From: Cucumis sativus
Taxonomy: Eukaryota; Streptophyta; Magnoliopsida; Cucurbitales; Cucurbitaceae
Reading direction: 5' to 3'
Assembly: GCF_000004075.3 (NCBI RefSeq)
Contig: NC_026659.2
Coordinates: forward strand, 11,477,473-11,541,472
DNA length: 64,000 nt
In this document: positions 1 to 12,210 of the stretch, in pieces
Layout: every line of letters begins with the position of its first letter
Numbering within the stretch: position 1 is the first letter of the stretch
Program-made: the position numbers and the translations under genes
Notes under the pieces: model-generated
What the model saw: the letters and a program-made list of their open reading frames with translations, nothing else
Database searches by the model: none
What the model was told of the DNA's origin: nothing

Positions 1-1062
1 TATTTATACCCGACAACTTTCTTATCCAACACCTTGTCTAAAGTTCCAATCAACATGGTCGTGCACTTATACGAGGAAAATTTTAAATATCATCCCTTCT
101 TTCTTTTTTATCTATAATCCTCAACAACTTCATTGGCAATAAGGGCCTGATCAAGGATATGTCTCTCTAATATAAAAGCACCTTAAGAAACTGAAATGGT
201 TGAGTGGAGCATTTTCCTCAGGCAATTTGCAAAGACTTTGGCTAAAATCTTGTAAACACTTGTAACAAGAATAATAGGTCTGAAGTCCTTAAATGTTTGC
301 ATTATCCTTCTTCAAAATGAGGCACACGAATGTTTCAGAGAGAGATCTATTCAATATGCCCCTCTTAAAGAATTCTTTAAAAACACCTTCCAACTCATAC
401 TTGAGAAGCTAAAAATTATTTGATAAGATGTCGCTAAGAAAGCGTCTGAGCCCAATAATTTACTTCTATCACTCTGAAACACCATCTTAATTTCTTCCAA
501 AGTAAACGAACACCAATCAATACCCTGCACAAACAGCATGGGAAGCAATAACAAGCTAAGAAGATTAGAAAAAACCGATAGGGCTCCTCCACCACCTCTT
601 CATCATTACACGTCAATGCCCCATTATTCAAAAGTAAGGGACCAATGTGATTTTTATTTCTTCTTCCACTAACGACCTTATGGAACATACCTGTGCTGGA
701 ATCTCCATCCTTCACTCAATCGACTTTGGCCTTCTAACTCCAACTTATGGTCTCTTTTCTAATTACCTTAGCAACCTCCCCTTTTAGAGATTCTCTTTCT
801 TGTTTAAGGGCAGGATCCAAAGGGCTCTCTATCTCCTCCGAGTCAATATTGATCCTTTTTAAGAATCTCTTGCTTCATGATCTTAGCATCCCCAGAAACA
901 TCTCTATTCCACAATTTAAGAAGCCCTTTCAGAGCTCTCAATTTACCCACAAATCGATAATCTTTCATTTACCCAAGACTGGGGTGCTCCACCAAGAAGA
1001 GATATTGGATTTGGAAGAAGGGTGCTCAAGCCACATATTCTCACTTCTTGCATACCAATGTT
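1..1062 (-). mobile_element. LINE (non-LTR retrotransposon) reverse-transcriptase fragment
   Basis: Read on the minus strand, this stretch encodes a decayed plant LINE ORF2. From right to left there is a linker with a WLEHP-like motif near 1040. Next comes the region just before the RT domain (KDGDSSTGMFHKV near 680-715, matching the EGDxNTKFFH signature). Near 170-300 there is an RT core stretch with FRPIILVTSVYKILAKV and, further on, LDQALIANEVVEDYR. Stop codons and frame changes interrupt it, so it is not functional. It runs off the left window edge. It lies 3' of the last visible exon of the tryptophanyl-tRNA synthetase gene on the same strand, either inside that gene's next intron or at a break in the gene. 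Confidence 0.85.
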
Positions 1063-1868
1063 TTAAAAGTATACAAAATTAAGTTGAAACATACAGTTGC
1101 AGGACCCCCTAAGATCATATCACAAATTTTGCTTCGAGATGCCATTGAACTAAAATATTCTCAAAATTAATTTATGGAAGTCAGAAAAGTCTATCAGAAT
1201 CAGTAGTAAGGTTGTCCAAAAAGCTATGTATCCATCCAACTAACACTGGGTGTCAAATTATACAAATAAAAAGATATTGATTTCATTACAGAAATTCAAT
1301 AGGAATTATCTTTGTACTTCCCCTTGAATTACTTCTCAGAACATTACATACAGAAAACAAACAGAAATGCGCTTTTCCTGGGTTGGATATTACTAAAGGA
1401 AACATATCCATTGTTCTGATGCTTGGGGTTTAAGCTTCCAAAACTGGGCAGCATCAACACTTCATTGACTTAATGATTAGAAGGGAAACAGACATTTTCT
1501 AACAAGACAAACATGATGACTAAAGACTGAAGAGTTATTTCAGATAGATGCATTCTTCTCATGTTTTGTTCGGCAGAAAGTAACAAGTCCATAGGGCTTA
1601 CCTTACCTACCCACATAAACTAGACGGGTATCATTCTTGTACTCTCTTTTTAGTTAGAGCATATATAATCCACTTTTCTTGCAAACATTTTATTCATGTA
1701 AATATATTATTGTTTAATCCAAACGAAACAAAGATTAATAAAAATAAATAAATAAAGCATGGATATGCGATCCAGTTTCCACATCTTGAAACTTCAGAAA
1801 CATAAAACTATTTTTGCCACATGAAAATCTCAATAAAAAATACGATTATACGAGAAAGAAACTAAAAC
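1063..1868. other. Non-coding interval between LINE fragment and last visible TrpRS exon
   Basis: AT-rich sequence with no ORF matching the expected C-terminal part of tryptophanyl-tRNA synthetase on the minus strand. It begins with a good donor (GT at 1868-1867), so it reads as intron. No acceptor followed by TrpRS-like sequence was found before the window edge. Confidence 0.5.
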
Positions 1869-4800
1869 CTTGTTTTTTATGTCCTTTGCAGAATCAGTCA
1901 CATATATGGCAGAATTAGGATCACTTGCGGACATCTTTCCTGTCTCCCCCTGCAGATCAGATACAGAGATAATAAGAAAGTAGCTGAACAACTCATGAAA
2001 AATTCCTGGCGCCATGTTTAACATGAAACCAGTGAACCAAATTTTTTTACTATGCAGTAAACTTGGTAAGGAGAAATAAATAGGTACAAGAAAAATAAAT
2101 AAAACAATATTTCTTTTTAAGAAATGGGTATGTAGATCCAAAAGAATAAATCAAAATAATTCTGTACATATGATAATGCTTGACATAAAAGTCATGCAAC
2201 CATAAACATCATTCACAATTCTGAAGCCGAGTCCACATATACTGAAAAATGGCAAGTAAGCTTCCACCATATTTATATTGCTATTTTTCTTTATGAGCCA
2301 AAAAGATTCTACAAATTAATCACCGTGGAGTGGTAACTTTTAACATGATGAGACAAAAGACAAGATTTCTATGAAAATCAGACTTCAGATTCATCAATTG
2401 TAGGCTGTATTTTCCTTGGTTCTTTTGCTCTTAGTATAATTCTCTTGTGATTTGAGTATTAGTCCCATTTAATATTATTGATAAAGAGTCATGCCACCAT
2501 TTCAAAAAAAAAAAAAGAATTGTTGTGTTACCTGCAGAGCAGGAAAGAAGGAAGATTCAATCAATGCAGGTTTATGATATCCTAAGCGAGGAGCTACATC
2601 CCTTGTCATTCGAAAATAAGGATCCTGGAGAAACAACAAAAAAAAATCACACAATTGGAGAAAATTCAATCATGGACCAAAAATAAAATGCCAAGCCCAG
2701 ACTCTGACTCCAATGTGGTACAAGCTATTTAACAAGGTGAACAAAATGCGTGCCAGGAGAAACAATCAAACACCTGATCAATAGCACAAGGTATTAAGCA
2801 CCGAAGATCATCCTTGCCAGAGAAAAGATGTGGGAATGAACTCGGAAATGAAGGAACTGCCTGCATCAAAGTGAGATGGTGGTGGAAAAAAAATTTAAGT
2901 TAATCCTACAAACAATTCCATAGACAATGTAGCGATACTGCAATGATTATGCAGAGGGAGAAAACAATCATGAGATCAACAAAAAAGTGATTCCACATTT
3001 TTAGTTGATTATGTGACTATGTTCTGGGTTTTTGTGATTTATGGTACAAAGAATGATTTGGTTTTCGTGATTTATCATTTATGGTATTAAGAGTGTGCGA
3101 GATAAGGTTCCAGTCAATTCAACCTTAATGTAATGTAACTCAATGAGTTCTTCCACTTAGTGGGACTTATAGCTACACCTATTATACTTATAACCTACGC
3201 TAATCTATGCTAATTGGAGTAGTTCTCACATTCCCCTTTTCCCTTTGAAAGAAGATATGAATGGGCTATTCTTACTGTTTTAGTTCTATAAACGTATAAT
3301 TGGAGTAGTGTCTTCTTAAGAAGAGAGACTTATGAACCAGAAGTCTGATCTTCACAGAATTGGAGTTTTATGGAACAAGAAAAATAAGTTTCATTTCTAG
3401 AGAAGTTAATGATGTAATCTTTCTTTCAAAATTTTAAATATATGGAATTCATCTATTGTGTGAACTTGAGAGCACAAAGATCATGAATGATCAACAGTAA
3501 TTCATCTGAGAGAATAGAACAAAATTCATGGGACAAATTAAGATCATATATTGCAGAGGATATGACCCAATCTGATATAACTTATAAGATTGATGTGATA
3601 ATACAAAATAAATTTAAATAAGAATTATCCATTATTCCAATTAAATGTTGTAATCCATACCTGCACCGGTGGAAAACTAACTTTTCCAATATGATCTTCA
3701 CCAGTAAACCCGAAAATACCCACAACCTTGCAAGACCAATGCATAAAAATAAGCAAAATAATAATAATATTATCAATAATATTAATAAAGAAATTTTGAA
3801 AACGAAAACTGTTAGAACGGTTAGATTATGAGCACATACCTTATTGTATGTAACACATTTGGCAACTTTCACCATGTTTTTATAGAAAGCACTGTGAAAT
3901 AAATCCCAAAATAAACTAAGTTAGGAACTTGGATCTTTCTTGATAAACAATGAATGTATATTTGTAAAACCAAAAACAACTCCAGGTAGCAAGCATATAA
4001 GCGCTCCTAGAAATCTGTATAAGACATTCAGAAAGGCCCACCGGTTCCAACTAAATGACTGTTAGATGGTTTATTCTCTTATGACATATAAGCTTGCTTA
4101 TATCATACTCACCCACCAATGTAATCAAAATCAGAGAAGATAAAGGTTTTCGAAACATCAAAACCACAAGCAATGATGTCTTTTGCGTTCTCACGAGCAA
4201 GTCTCTGGCTCTCTTCCACGGAGAGATTTTTCCACATGCATTTCTCATCGTCAGTGAGTTGTATCACAAGGGGCACCTTAAATGCATCTTGCAAATATCT
4301 ATAAAAACATTCAATACCTATAGTCAGATAGCGAAAAGAAAAATGAGCCTCCTAATCCATAGACTCAATTAAGAAACACGAAATGCCACACCTAACTCAA
4401 ATATATTTTCATGCCAGTTTCCAAAATGGAAACGAAATTCACATCATTATCTAGTTAACTTCCCCATCCATGAAAAAGACAGCATTGGATATTCAATTAC
4501 TTGAAATAGATATGTAAAGGCCAGAAAATTCAGTGTAAGAAGAAAGTGAAGCGCACTTGGTAAACATAAAAGGAACCAGATGCCCCAAATGCAATGCTTC
4601 AGAAGAAGGTCCTCTTCCTGTATACAAGTAGAACTTCTCTCCTCTCTCGTACGCATTCAAAATTTCTTCAAAATCCCTGAGTGAAAACAAACAAAGTCAA
4701 GTACAATTAGCGCAACTATGGAAGTTCAAAAAGGAGTTTCGAGAGAGGTAGAAACAAACCGATGGGCAAAGAAGACACCACGGCGGAGGAAGACATGGGG

Positions 4801-4989
4801 AGGACGAGAAGTTAGCCGCTGAACTCGGTCGACGAGAGACGGCTGGAGCCTCTGGCATCCGAATTTGTCAATTAGCTTGTCGTAGTCGATTTTACCTCCA
4901 TCTTTAGCTGAAACTTGCCAAGGATTAACCACCTGATCATCTTCTACCACAGATTCCTCTACCTTTCGCTCCGCCTCTGCCTTCTCCAT
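1869..4989 (-). CDS. Tryptophanyl-tRNA synthetase, cytosolic type (3' end missing from window)
   Basis: This enzyme charges tRNA-Trp with tryptophan in the cytosol; it is a class I synthetase of the eukaryotic type. Eight exons join in phase: 4989-4760, 4676-4557, 4298-4113, 3891-3840, 3726-3661, 2860-2774, 2624-2532 and 1949-1869, giving 305 codons. The HIGH-like motif ([19 protein letters not shown] at about residues 106-109) is in exon 2 and the KMSKS loop appears as KMSAS (residues 283-287) in exon 8. All junctions are GT-AG. The start is the ATG at 4989, which opens a short charged N-terminus typical of plant forms. Family members are about 400 residues, so roughly 90-100 C-terminal residues (anticodon-binding part) are absent here. 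They may lie left of the window behind an intron holding the LINE, or be lost. Function is recognised from memory of the family, with high confidence. Confidence 0.93.
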
Positions 4990-5839
4990 GAACGCCGTCG
5001 CCGTCGCCGCGCTTGTTTTAGAATGTTAATCGTTGTGGCCCTACGCCCTAGTAAATTTCTCTTCTCATGCTCCCCTGAAAAGCAAGCGGGCGGGCGGGCG
5101 GCCACTGAATTTGGAAGTTACATTTTGTTTTGGGCTCACAAAAATAAATAATAAATTGAATTTAGAAATCTAATAATCACTATGTTTTGAGATATAGCAA
5201 AACCATCCAACTCATTTATGAACATTGCAAAATTTTTACTTACTCTTTATTTGTGGTAATTCCTTGTAAACTCAAATTAACATTTACTACTTTAGTCATA
5301 CACATCTTTCATCTAAGTAATTCTTTTTTTATTTATAAATATTATTAACAGTTTTATCATTCTAAATACTTTCGTAAAAAAAATTAAAAGTCCTACAATT
5401 TACTTTAGTTCAAGAGAATATGAATGGTATAACCGTGGTAATATCGAGTGAGAAAATACTGAAATGATGTATGAGAATTTTATCAAATCTTAAAGAATTG
5501 TTTTTTTAGATAATTACCAATCATGAGGACTAAATTTTAATTTTTAAAATTATAGGAAGTAAGTTTCAACCTTCTCCAAATTATAGGACAAATTTACTAT
5601 TTAACTGTTTTTACGTTCAAAGAAGATCAAATGGCATGTTATAGCAAAAAATGTTATCATTCCCTATATTCCATATTTCATAGAGAGAAAAGTATAAATA
5701 GTGGCACACAAATGCTCTGAACCAACTAAACATACATGCATAATAAACTCTTACCTATAATTTAATCATTCATCTAATCTATTTGGTTTTTAGTATAATT
5801 GGGGTAGGAAGATTGGAACCACAAATCTTGTGATTATTA
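4990..5839. other. TrpRS upstream region and AT-rich intergenic DNA
   Basis: The first ~150 bases hold the presumed 5' leader and promoter of the TrpRS gene on the minus strand, including a GC-rich CCG/CGGG patch at 4990-5100 that is unusual for this window. The rest is AT-rich sequence with no convincing ORF. Confidence 0.4.
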
Positions 5840-5884
5840 AAAATCTCATGGGAGAAATTAAAGGGCTCAATGGAACCCATGAGA

Positions 5885-6848
5885 TAGGGATGGACACTCA
5901 AACGGTAGAAACAAAACTACTTTTAGAAACCAAACTGAACCAAGTCGAAAGTGTGGTTCAATCCAATTTCAAAAACCGAATTTAAAAACTAAATCAATTT
6001 TTTTTTAATAATATGTATACATACATGTATTTGTGTCACCGTCTAAGTCAAAAGTCTCCCTCTTGACCTTATCCCTTAGGTCATGGATCTACAACCTTAG
6101 AAAGTTTCCTAATGGCCTCATTGGATCGCCAATCTCTTCATCTTGACCTTAGAACACCTCTCTACGATCTCCATCCCTCTCATCTCAATTTTCTCCATCC
6201 TCTTCTCTCAATCTCGACTTCACCAGTCACAACGCAGTCTCTCTTCGACTCAACTCCATCTCTGAATACCCCCCTTCGAAGTTCGACCACCTCCATCTTT
6301 GTCTCCCTCTATTACTCTCTCCCACGATGATTTTCTCTTTTTTACATTGAACATTTTCCTTGAAAATTGGCTTCGTTTCATAAGTAGGTAAGGAAAATTG
6401 AGATTAGTGAATTTTGTGTTTTTACTTTTATTTAGGTCTGAGTGATTAATGTTGTTTGTTTTCAGAATTTTGCTTTTCTTTATTAGTGAAATATAAAAAG
6501 GAAGAAAAACCAAAAGGAAGCAAAAATGCTTTTAACATGTTGGTCTAGTGAATTCATCTTTACTTATTAGCAAAAGAAAATATGATAAGGAGGTTTGTTT
6601 TCTTGTGCCTGTGTTTAGATCCACAAAGTTGGGTTTCTGCAACAATATAGAAATGAGCTTTGAATGACATTAACTTAAAAAGGTGCACTTTTTACAAATC
6701 AACAATGATTTTCAAACCAAACCCAACCACATATATATGGTTGGATTTGGTTCGAGACACAAAAAAACATTCTAGTTTGGTTTCATAGTTTTTTATTTTA
6801 AAAAAAATGATTTCTTTTGGTTTCCAAACCGAATTGTTTCCACCTTTA
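5885..6848. mobile_element. hAT-like non-autonomous element inserted in the satellite
   Basis: The ends are imperfect inverted repeats: TAGGGATGGACAC at 5885 and, on the opposite strand from 6848, TAAAGGTGGAAAC (9 of 13 match). Sub-terminal AAACCGAA / AACCAAAC-type motifs occur in opposite orientation at the two ends. Flanking 8-mers CCATGAGA (5877-5884) and CCATGAGG (6849-6856) look like a diverged target duplication, and both flanks are the same satellite sequence. No transposase is encoded. A C-rich internal part (6110-6330) has a 72-codon ORF of unknown origin that could be captured sequence, but I do not call it a gene. Confidence 0.55.
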
Positions 6849-7133
6849 CCATGAGGTAAACTCAATATGAGCTAAGAGGAGCCTATGAGAGAACTCGAGA
6901 GATGCTCAAAAGACCGATGGAAGAGAGCTTAGTGGGACTCATGAGGTAAGCATGATATAACTCAAGGGAGCATAGAATAGAGGTCAAAAGGACCCATTGG
7001 AAAGTCTAAGAAAGCTCAGATGGAACCAACCTATGAGGTGAACTTAGCGAAGCTTAGGAGATAGCTTAAGAGAACTCATGAAAGAGTCTAAGAAAGCTTA
7101 GAGATAGTTTAGTGGGACCCATAAGGTGAGTGT
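6849..7133. repeat. Degenerate ~90-bp purine-rich satellite, segment 1
   Basis: Short AAGAGAGCTTAG / GAGCTCAAGAG modules alternate with a CATGAGGTAA-like block. The block recurs near 6850, 6947, 7033 and 7120, a spacing of about 86-97 bases. The same modules occur just left of the hAT-like element (about 5840-5884), so the array was once continuous across it. Confidence 0.6.
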
Positions 7134-8140
7134 TGTCATGCCTTGATCTGCAAACAACTTGAAGCAACAGAAAGATGTGTGAAAAGAAATGTGAATTGGA
7201 TTAAATCTTTGAACTTTGGTCTTATCGCCTAGTCCACTCAGAAACTTAACACAATAAACTTTAACTATTACGCAACAAGAACATCATAAAGAAGCAGAGA
7301 GTATAACTAATATCTTATTTTAATAACTTAAACTTTAGCAGACAACAATATTTACACCAATCCTTGCTATAAAATATAACAACATAACTAAACGCCTGCT
7401 AGTCTCTTCTCACCTAGCAAGCTTCTCACTCTTTCCTTACCTTGGCCTTATCGCCTTGCTACCTGGGGAGGAAAAAATTTAAAACATAAGTCAAAAGACT
7501 CAGTGAAGTTGTTTAGAAAACCATTTGGAACACATTTCATAATACATTCAATTTGGTTCAAACATGCCCATCGCCTCATTTTAATAATAACAAACAATCG
7601 CATAACACACAAATTAGTCTTGAATCCTTCTCGCTAAGAGCATAAACCATTTCCAACACCAAGACTCGTCGTCTTGTGTTTAAACTATTGCGATGACCTT
7701 TTCATTAACAGCATTCAGGAATCTTCTGGTCACTCCTCATTGCTTAGGCCACCAAACACAATGCACATCTTTTATGCATTAACTGACTTCACTCCACCAT
7801 GCAAGCCTTTTCGACACGGTTGCCTATATCCTTATGTGCACATAACAGTTAGCTCAATGATAGGCATAAACTAATGGTTTGAACACATTTTCACATTCGT
7901 GAACAACATAAAACTTCTTTAAACATAAGCCTCTTTTTGATATATTCATATCTATCAGATTTGACATCTTCTCGCCTGGCTTCTTTTTGCATGGCTCTCA
8001 AAACGCCTCAAGTCTTTAAACACCTCAAGTCTTCTTGCCTCACCTCATTTAACATAGTCTTCAAAACGCAAGCTTCTTCTCAAAAAGCATATTTACACCT
8101 TGTAAAAAACTTAACTCTTCTATTCCAGACACGGGTCTCA
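7134..8140. mobile_element. LTR-like insertion, family A copy 1
   Basis: The stretch opens with TGTCATGCC and closes with GGGTCTCA, the TG...CA ends of an LTR, and interrupts the satellite: modules of the same array flank it on both sides. A clean target duplication is not evident. It is collinear with 33071-34350, sharing for example the blocks CACATCTTTTATGCATTA / CACATCTTTTATACATTA and TTATGTGCACATAA. No coding domain is present, so it is probably a solo LTR. Confidence 0.55.
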
Positions 8141-8560
8141 CGAGTATAGTGTAGCTTAAGGGAGTCTAGAAGAGAGCTCAAGAGAACCTACGAAAAAGCA
8201 TAAGAGAGTTTAGAAGCAGCTCAATGAGACTCATGAGATGTTCTTAATAGAGCCTATGAGAGAGAGGTTAAGAGGATCCATAAAAGAGTCTAAGAGAGAT
8301 TAGAGTGAGCTGAAGAGGACCCAGCTTAGAGGAAGCTCGGTAGGATCCATGGGGTGAACGTAGTGGAGCCCAATAAAAAGCTCAAGAAGACTCATTGAAA
8401 AACCCAAGAGAGCTCGATTGAACCCATGAGGTAAGCATAGTGTAGCTTAAATGAGCCTAAGCCAAGAGAGCTTATGAGAGTCTAAGGAAGTTGAAGCTTA
8501 GGTATAGGAAACCTAGCTAAATTCTTCAAAGAGAGTTTTGAAGGGATAAAAGCCCTATAA
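8141..8560. repeat. Degenerate ~90-bp purine-rich satellite, segment 2
   Basis: Continuation of the array after the LTR-like insertion. CATGAGATG, CATGGGGTGAAC and CATGAGGTAAGCATAG blocks occur near 8231, 8349 and 8423, separated by GAGAGCTCAAGAG modules. A last remnant with AGAGCTCAAAGAAGCTTA lies at 10475-10491, between the two LTRs. Confidence 0.6.
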
Positions 8561-10459
8561 CAACGGAATATTTTAAAAAACTATTACTCAATTTAATTTG
8601 GAAATCTCTAAATACCAGTACATTGACAAAAATTTAGAATCAAAACTCTAAATAAAAAAATAAGCATGCTTTTAATTTAGAAGATACAAAGAACTAACTT
8701 TTGTTGATATCTCTGAATCTACAAACTACCAAATTGGGGACACCACCCGTCGAAGACCTTCTTATCTTCTAGGATGAGATTGGTATGTGGGAACCAATTG
8801 GGATGGAAAAAGGTTTGAAGATATTTGAGATAAACTATTTTCTCTTTGTAGAGAGCAAAAACATTGGTTTCTTTTTTCTTAATGAAAACTGTTTTTTTCT
8901 AGATATTTAAAACTTTTTTTCCTTCTTGGAATAAGAAAAAGAGTAGGAGAGAATCATGAGATTCTATTATCAAATCTACTAATTAATTAACAATTAATCA
9001 ATTAGTTAATAATTAATTAAATCATATTTTATTCAAATTTTATTCAAATTTATTTGAATGAATATCTCTCCAATATCTTATAGATTTATATTAATATAAA
9101 TAATCATATTTAATTAATATTTTATTCAAATCTTATTTGAATGAATATCTCTCCAATATCTTATAGATATAGTTAAATCAAATTTAAATAAAACTAAACT
9201 ATTAATTAATTCTCAAATTAATTAATAGCTAAATTAAATATATTATATTTAACTTAAATTAAATTTGAATCATATTCAAATATAAGTTTCTCTCTTGACC
9301 AATAATTTTAATATGAATCTAATTCACATTAAATTAATATTTGAACTCATTCAAATATTTTATCTCTCATAAAGTAATTTTGAAAGTAATTTTGAATCAT
9401 ATCCAAAATTAAGTTTATATAATAAAGTTTGATAAACTTTATATTATAATGTATCACTATACATTATACTAACTCCCAAAGTAAATTTGAACATTTCAAA
9501 TTGCAACCAATATAATAAATCTCATTACCCTTTACGAGCTAGGAAGGGGACCTAATGGACCTACATATCAAAAGCTACAACGATATGAGATTAACTGGCT
9601 AATTTCATTAATCACATTAATTAATATTCGTTAATTGTGTGTACACTTCACTAAAGACTCACAATTGAACTCTTCTCACTATAGATATATTTATGTGTCC
9701 ACAGATGTAAACCAATAGTAGTAAGTTAGTTGTTCAGGAGTGTTCGTAACACCAGCTGGGTCAATTTAATGTTTTACCTTTAGGTTACCTCTAATCCCTA
9801 AATATCAGTGCTCCTCTAAGAGAACACTCATCTACTTACCCTAAAGTAGGGAATGAGTGAATTCCATCTTATGTAATTACGTTCCCAGCTCCCCACTCAT
9901 ATTTGTCCCCAAAATGATAAACTTATTGAGTCAATGATCTGACTACTCTCATTCGTACAAATCAAAGGATAATCTCTTGCAAATAGGAGTTTATAATACA
10001 TTCAGGATTAAAACTAAGTTACCTAGGTCATCCTAGTGAAATATAAACCTAACTAGTTAACGAAGTTACATCTAGTAGTTACTATTTTGCGATCCGGTCT
10101 TATACAATCTCACTGCATAGGATACCCTCACTTGCATCTCAACTACACGAACGTGTTGGATCATTGCATTTGTATCAAATACAAAATGAGTCGTATCCAT
10201 AGTGTTATCACGATAAGGTACCCGATCTTATCCCTATACTATAGAACCTTTAAGTTGATCTCGAACATTGATCCATGTATGTCTCTATATATTGTTCAAG
10301 ACTCATTAAACAATTTAGGAGGCTAGTTTATTGGATTTGGGTTATTGAGAAGAAACTAATAATATAATTAATAACAATTATTACAATAATAACACTTTAT
10401 TAATAACGATCAATAAATTATATTTACAATCTACAAGTTTTAGGACACAAATCCCAACA
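8561..10459 (-). mobile_element. Long LTR, family B copy 1 (solo-LTR-like)
   Basis: Read on the minus strand it begins TGTTGGGATTTGTGTCC at 10459. Its 5' part (10459 to about 10020) is homologous to 32663-33070 on the plus strand. Its 3' part (about 9200 to 8690) is homologous to 39640-40265 on the plus strand, including the shared block GACACCACCCGTCG. It is very AT-rich in the middle, with TTAATTAAT-type repeats. No gag-pol is attached. The left boundary is approximate. Confidence 0.6.
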
Positions 10460-10491
10460 AGTTTAACTTACCAGAGCTCAAAGAAGCTTAA

Positions 10492-11292
10492 TGTCACATG
10501 GTTAGTTTTCTAAAGTAACAAACGTGCGGCACAATGGTGTTTTAGGCATTGAGAAGCACCAAAGTAAGTCTTCTTAGAGGTTAAGAACTTATTAGAGTTT
10601 TAAGGGACTTGAGAGAAAGAAAAGTACTAGGAAAGTGTAGAAAGAGTTTAAGAGAATGAGTACAAAGCTTTATTGATAATTTTCCAAGGATGGTTACAAA
10701 TGAAACTCCTTTGGGAAATTTATACAAGAGACACACTGACTTGGACTCTTAAACCGCCTTAATAGGTCTGTTAAAATACATCTAGACCTTCCTCAGGTTT
10801 TCACGATGCTTCTGACTAATATTGAAGGTTCCTGACTGTCATAAAAGTTTCAGGACATGTTTAGGTGTGTCTGGTGCACTCCCGAAGGTTCTCATGTCTT
10901 ATATCTCCCCCGCATGCGTTTCACCCATCGTCTAGCCTTTCGCTCGTCATTGTTTTCTAGAATGTTTTAGGGGTTTCATGGGTCTTCTAGCTGTGCGCGC
11001 TTGCCATCATATGCTCATCTATCTATGTATCTCTTTCGTGCATCTGTCTCTATCTCGTGCGTGTGAGCTCTTGTTGTGCTAGAGTCACACGCATCATGCG
11101 CAACTGTGCCATACGCAGCTCACATGTGGCATGGGTCATGTGCACGGTTGTATGCTCATCAACTCTCATGGGCAAGTCAAAACCTTAGCGTGTCTGCTTA
11201 TGTATGCCTTGAATCTTTGGACTGTGTGAGACTGTCTTGGCTCCCCTTGGACTATGTTAAAGAGCCTTAATTCTGATTTGTAAGACGTGACA
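10492..11292 (-). mobile_element. 3' LTR of a Ty3/gypsy chromovirus
   Basis: On the minus strand it starts TGTCACGTC at 11292 and ends GTGACA at 10492, so the ends form a perfect 6-bp inverted repeat. A G-rich polypurine tract (TTGGGGAGGG, 11293-11302) sits immediately before it, and the integrase reading frame stops just upstream. Length is about 801 bases. Confidence 0.7.
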
Positions 11293-11302
11293 CCCTCCCC
11301 AA

Positions 11303-11650
11303 TCAATTTCGCAACATCCCTATTGTGCTTTCTTTGAACTTCTTGATCTCTTCTTGAAATTGTGAGAATAAGTCTTCTCGTTCCCAACTTGGTTGGCTCT
11401 CTAGCAAACCTTTCCACATGATCAAGTATTCTTTACAATTTGGAACTCTTCTTCGCCTTATCTGTCTTTCAGCCATAATTTCTTTGATATTTTTGTCAAA
11501 CTCAATCACTACTTTAGTTAGTGCACGAGAGGTCTTGCTTCAACTAGGATCCTTTTTGTCTTCGTTAAAGGACTTTAACATACTTACATAGAAGATATTG
11601 GAGATCATGAGTTTGGGAGGTAGTTCCAACCTATAAGTGTTCGTTGGTTT
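11303..11650 (-). pseudogene. Chromovirus integrase C-terminus with chromodomain (degenerate)
   Basis: The minus-strand translation ends with a chromodomain-like block: IMAERQIRRRRVPNCKEYLI, then WKGL and SWEREDLFSQFQEEI (about 11340-11480), and a stop TGA at 11303-11305. Upstream of it, YRLELPPKLM and a VSMLKSF-like block (about 11560-11645) match the integrase tail that precedes chromodomains in Ty3/gypsy chromoviruses. At least one in-frame stop near 11540 breaks it. The rest of pol is absent. Homology is from memory of the family. Confidence 0.8.
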
Positions 11651-12210
11651 GTTTTGTGGTTGTGGTCTATGTTATGTTAACCCACAGCGCCAAGCACTTG
11701 ACTCAAAGGATTAAAAGTGTACAATTACTTTTATGCAACAAGTCATTGGTCATGATCATTGTATGTGAAATACTCACTATGTACCTCATTAACGCGAACC
11801 ACTAAATCCTTGTTGGATACAAGTTTTCCTACTGTTTGCTCAAATATAAGCGGAGCAATGAGTTTATTTGGGTGATATAGGATCGAACACAAGGGATTGA
11901 TGTCAAATCTTAGTTCTAAAGTTTACTTATCAATCAGATGATATAAAATAATAAATTGAATAGTATAAATAATGTAAGAATGAACTCTAACTCCTATCTA
12001 CGCTAAAGACTCTGTAAAAGGGGAGAAGATGAATCTTGAGTGATGATACGAACTAACTTGTATGTGAGAAAGGGGAATGTGTACACATTATTATACGATT
12101 AAGCAATGCGAAAGCCTCAATGCAACATTACTTGTTTCACCAGCTCATGATTAAGACAAGCTTCTCTCGAAGTCTTTAAACACCACACTTGCTCATCTCT
12201 TGGGACCCAA
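11651..12210. other. Unassigned TE-like intergenic sequence
   Basis: No ORF of note. It lies between a gypsy remnant and a copia remnant and is probably retrotransposon-derived, but no domain is recognisable. Confidence 0.3.

Noticed and set aside
1..1868. Calling TrpRS a pseudogene
   Set aside because: All eight visible exons are intact and in phase; absence of the last exons may only reflect the window edge.
10087..10326. 79-codon plus-strand ORF
   Set aside because: Lies inside the family B LTR, in the antisense direction of that repeat.
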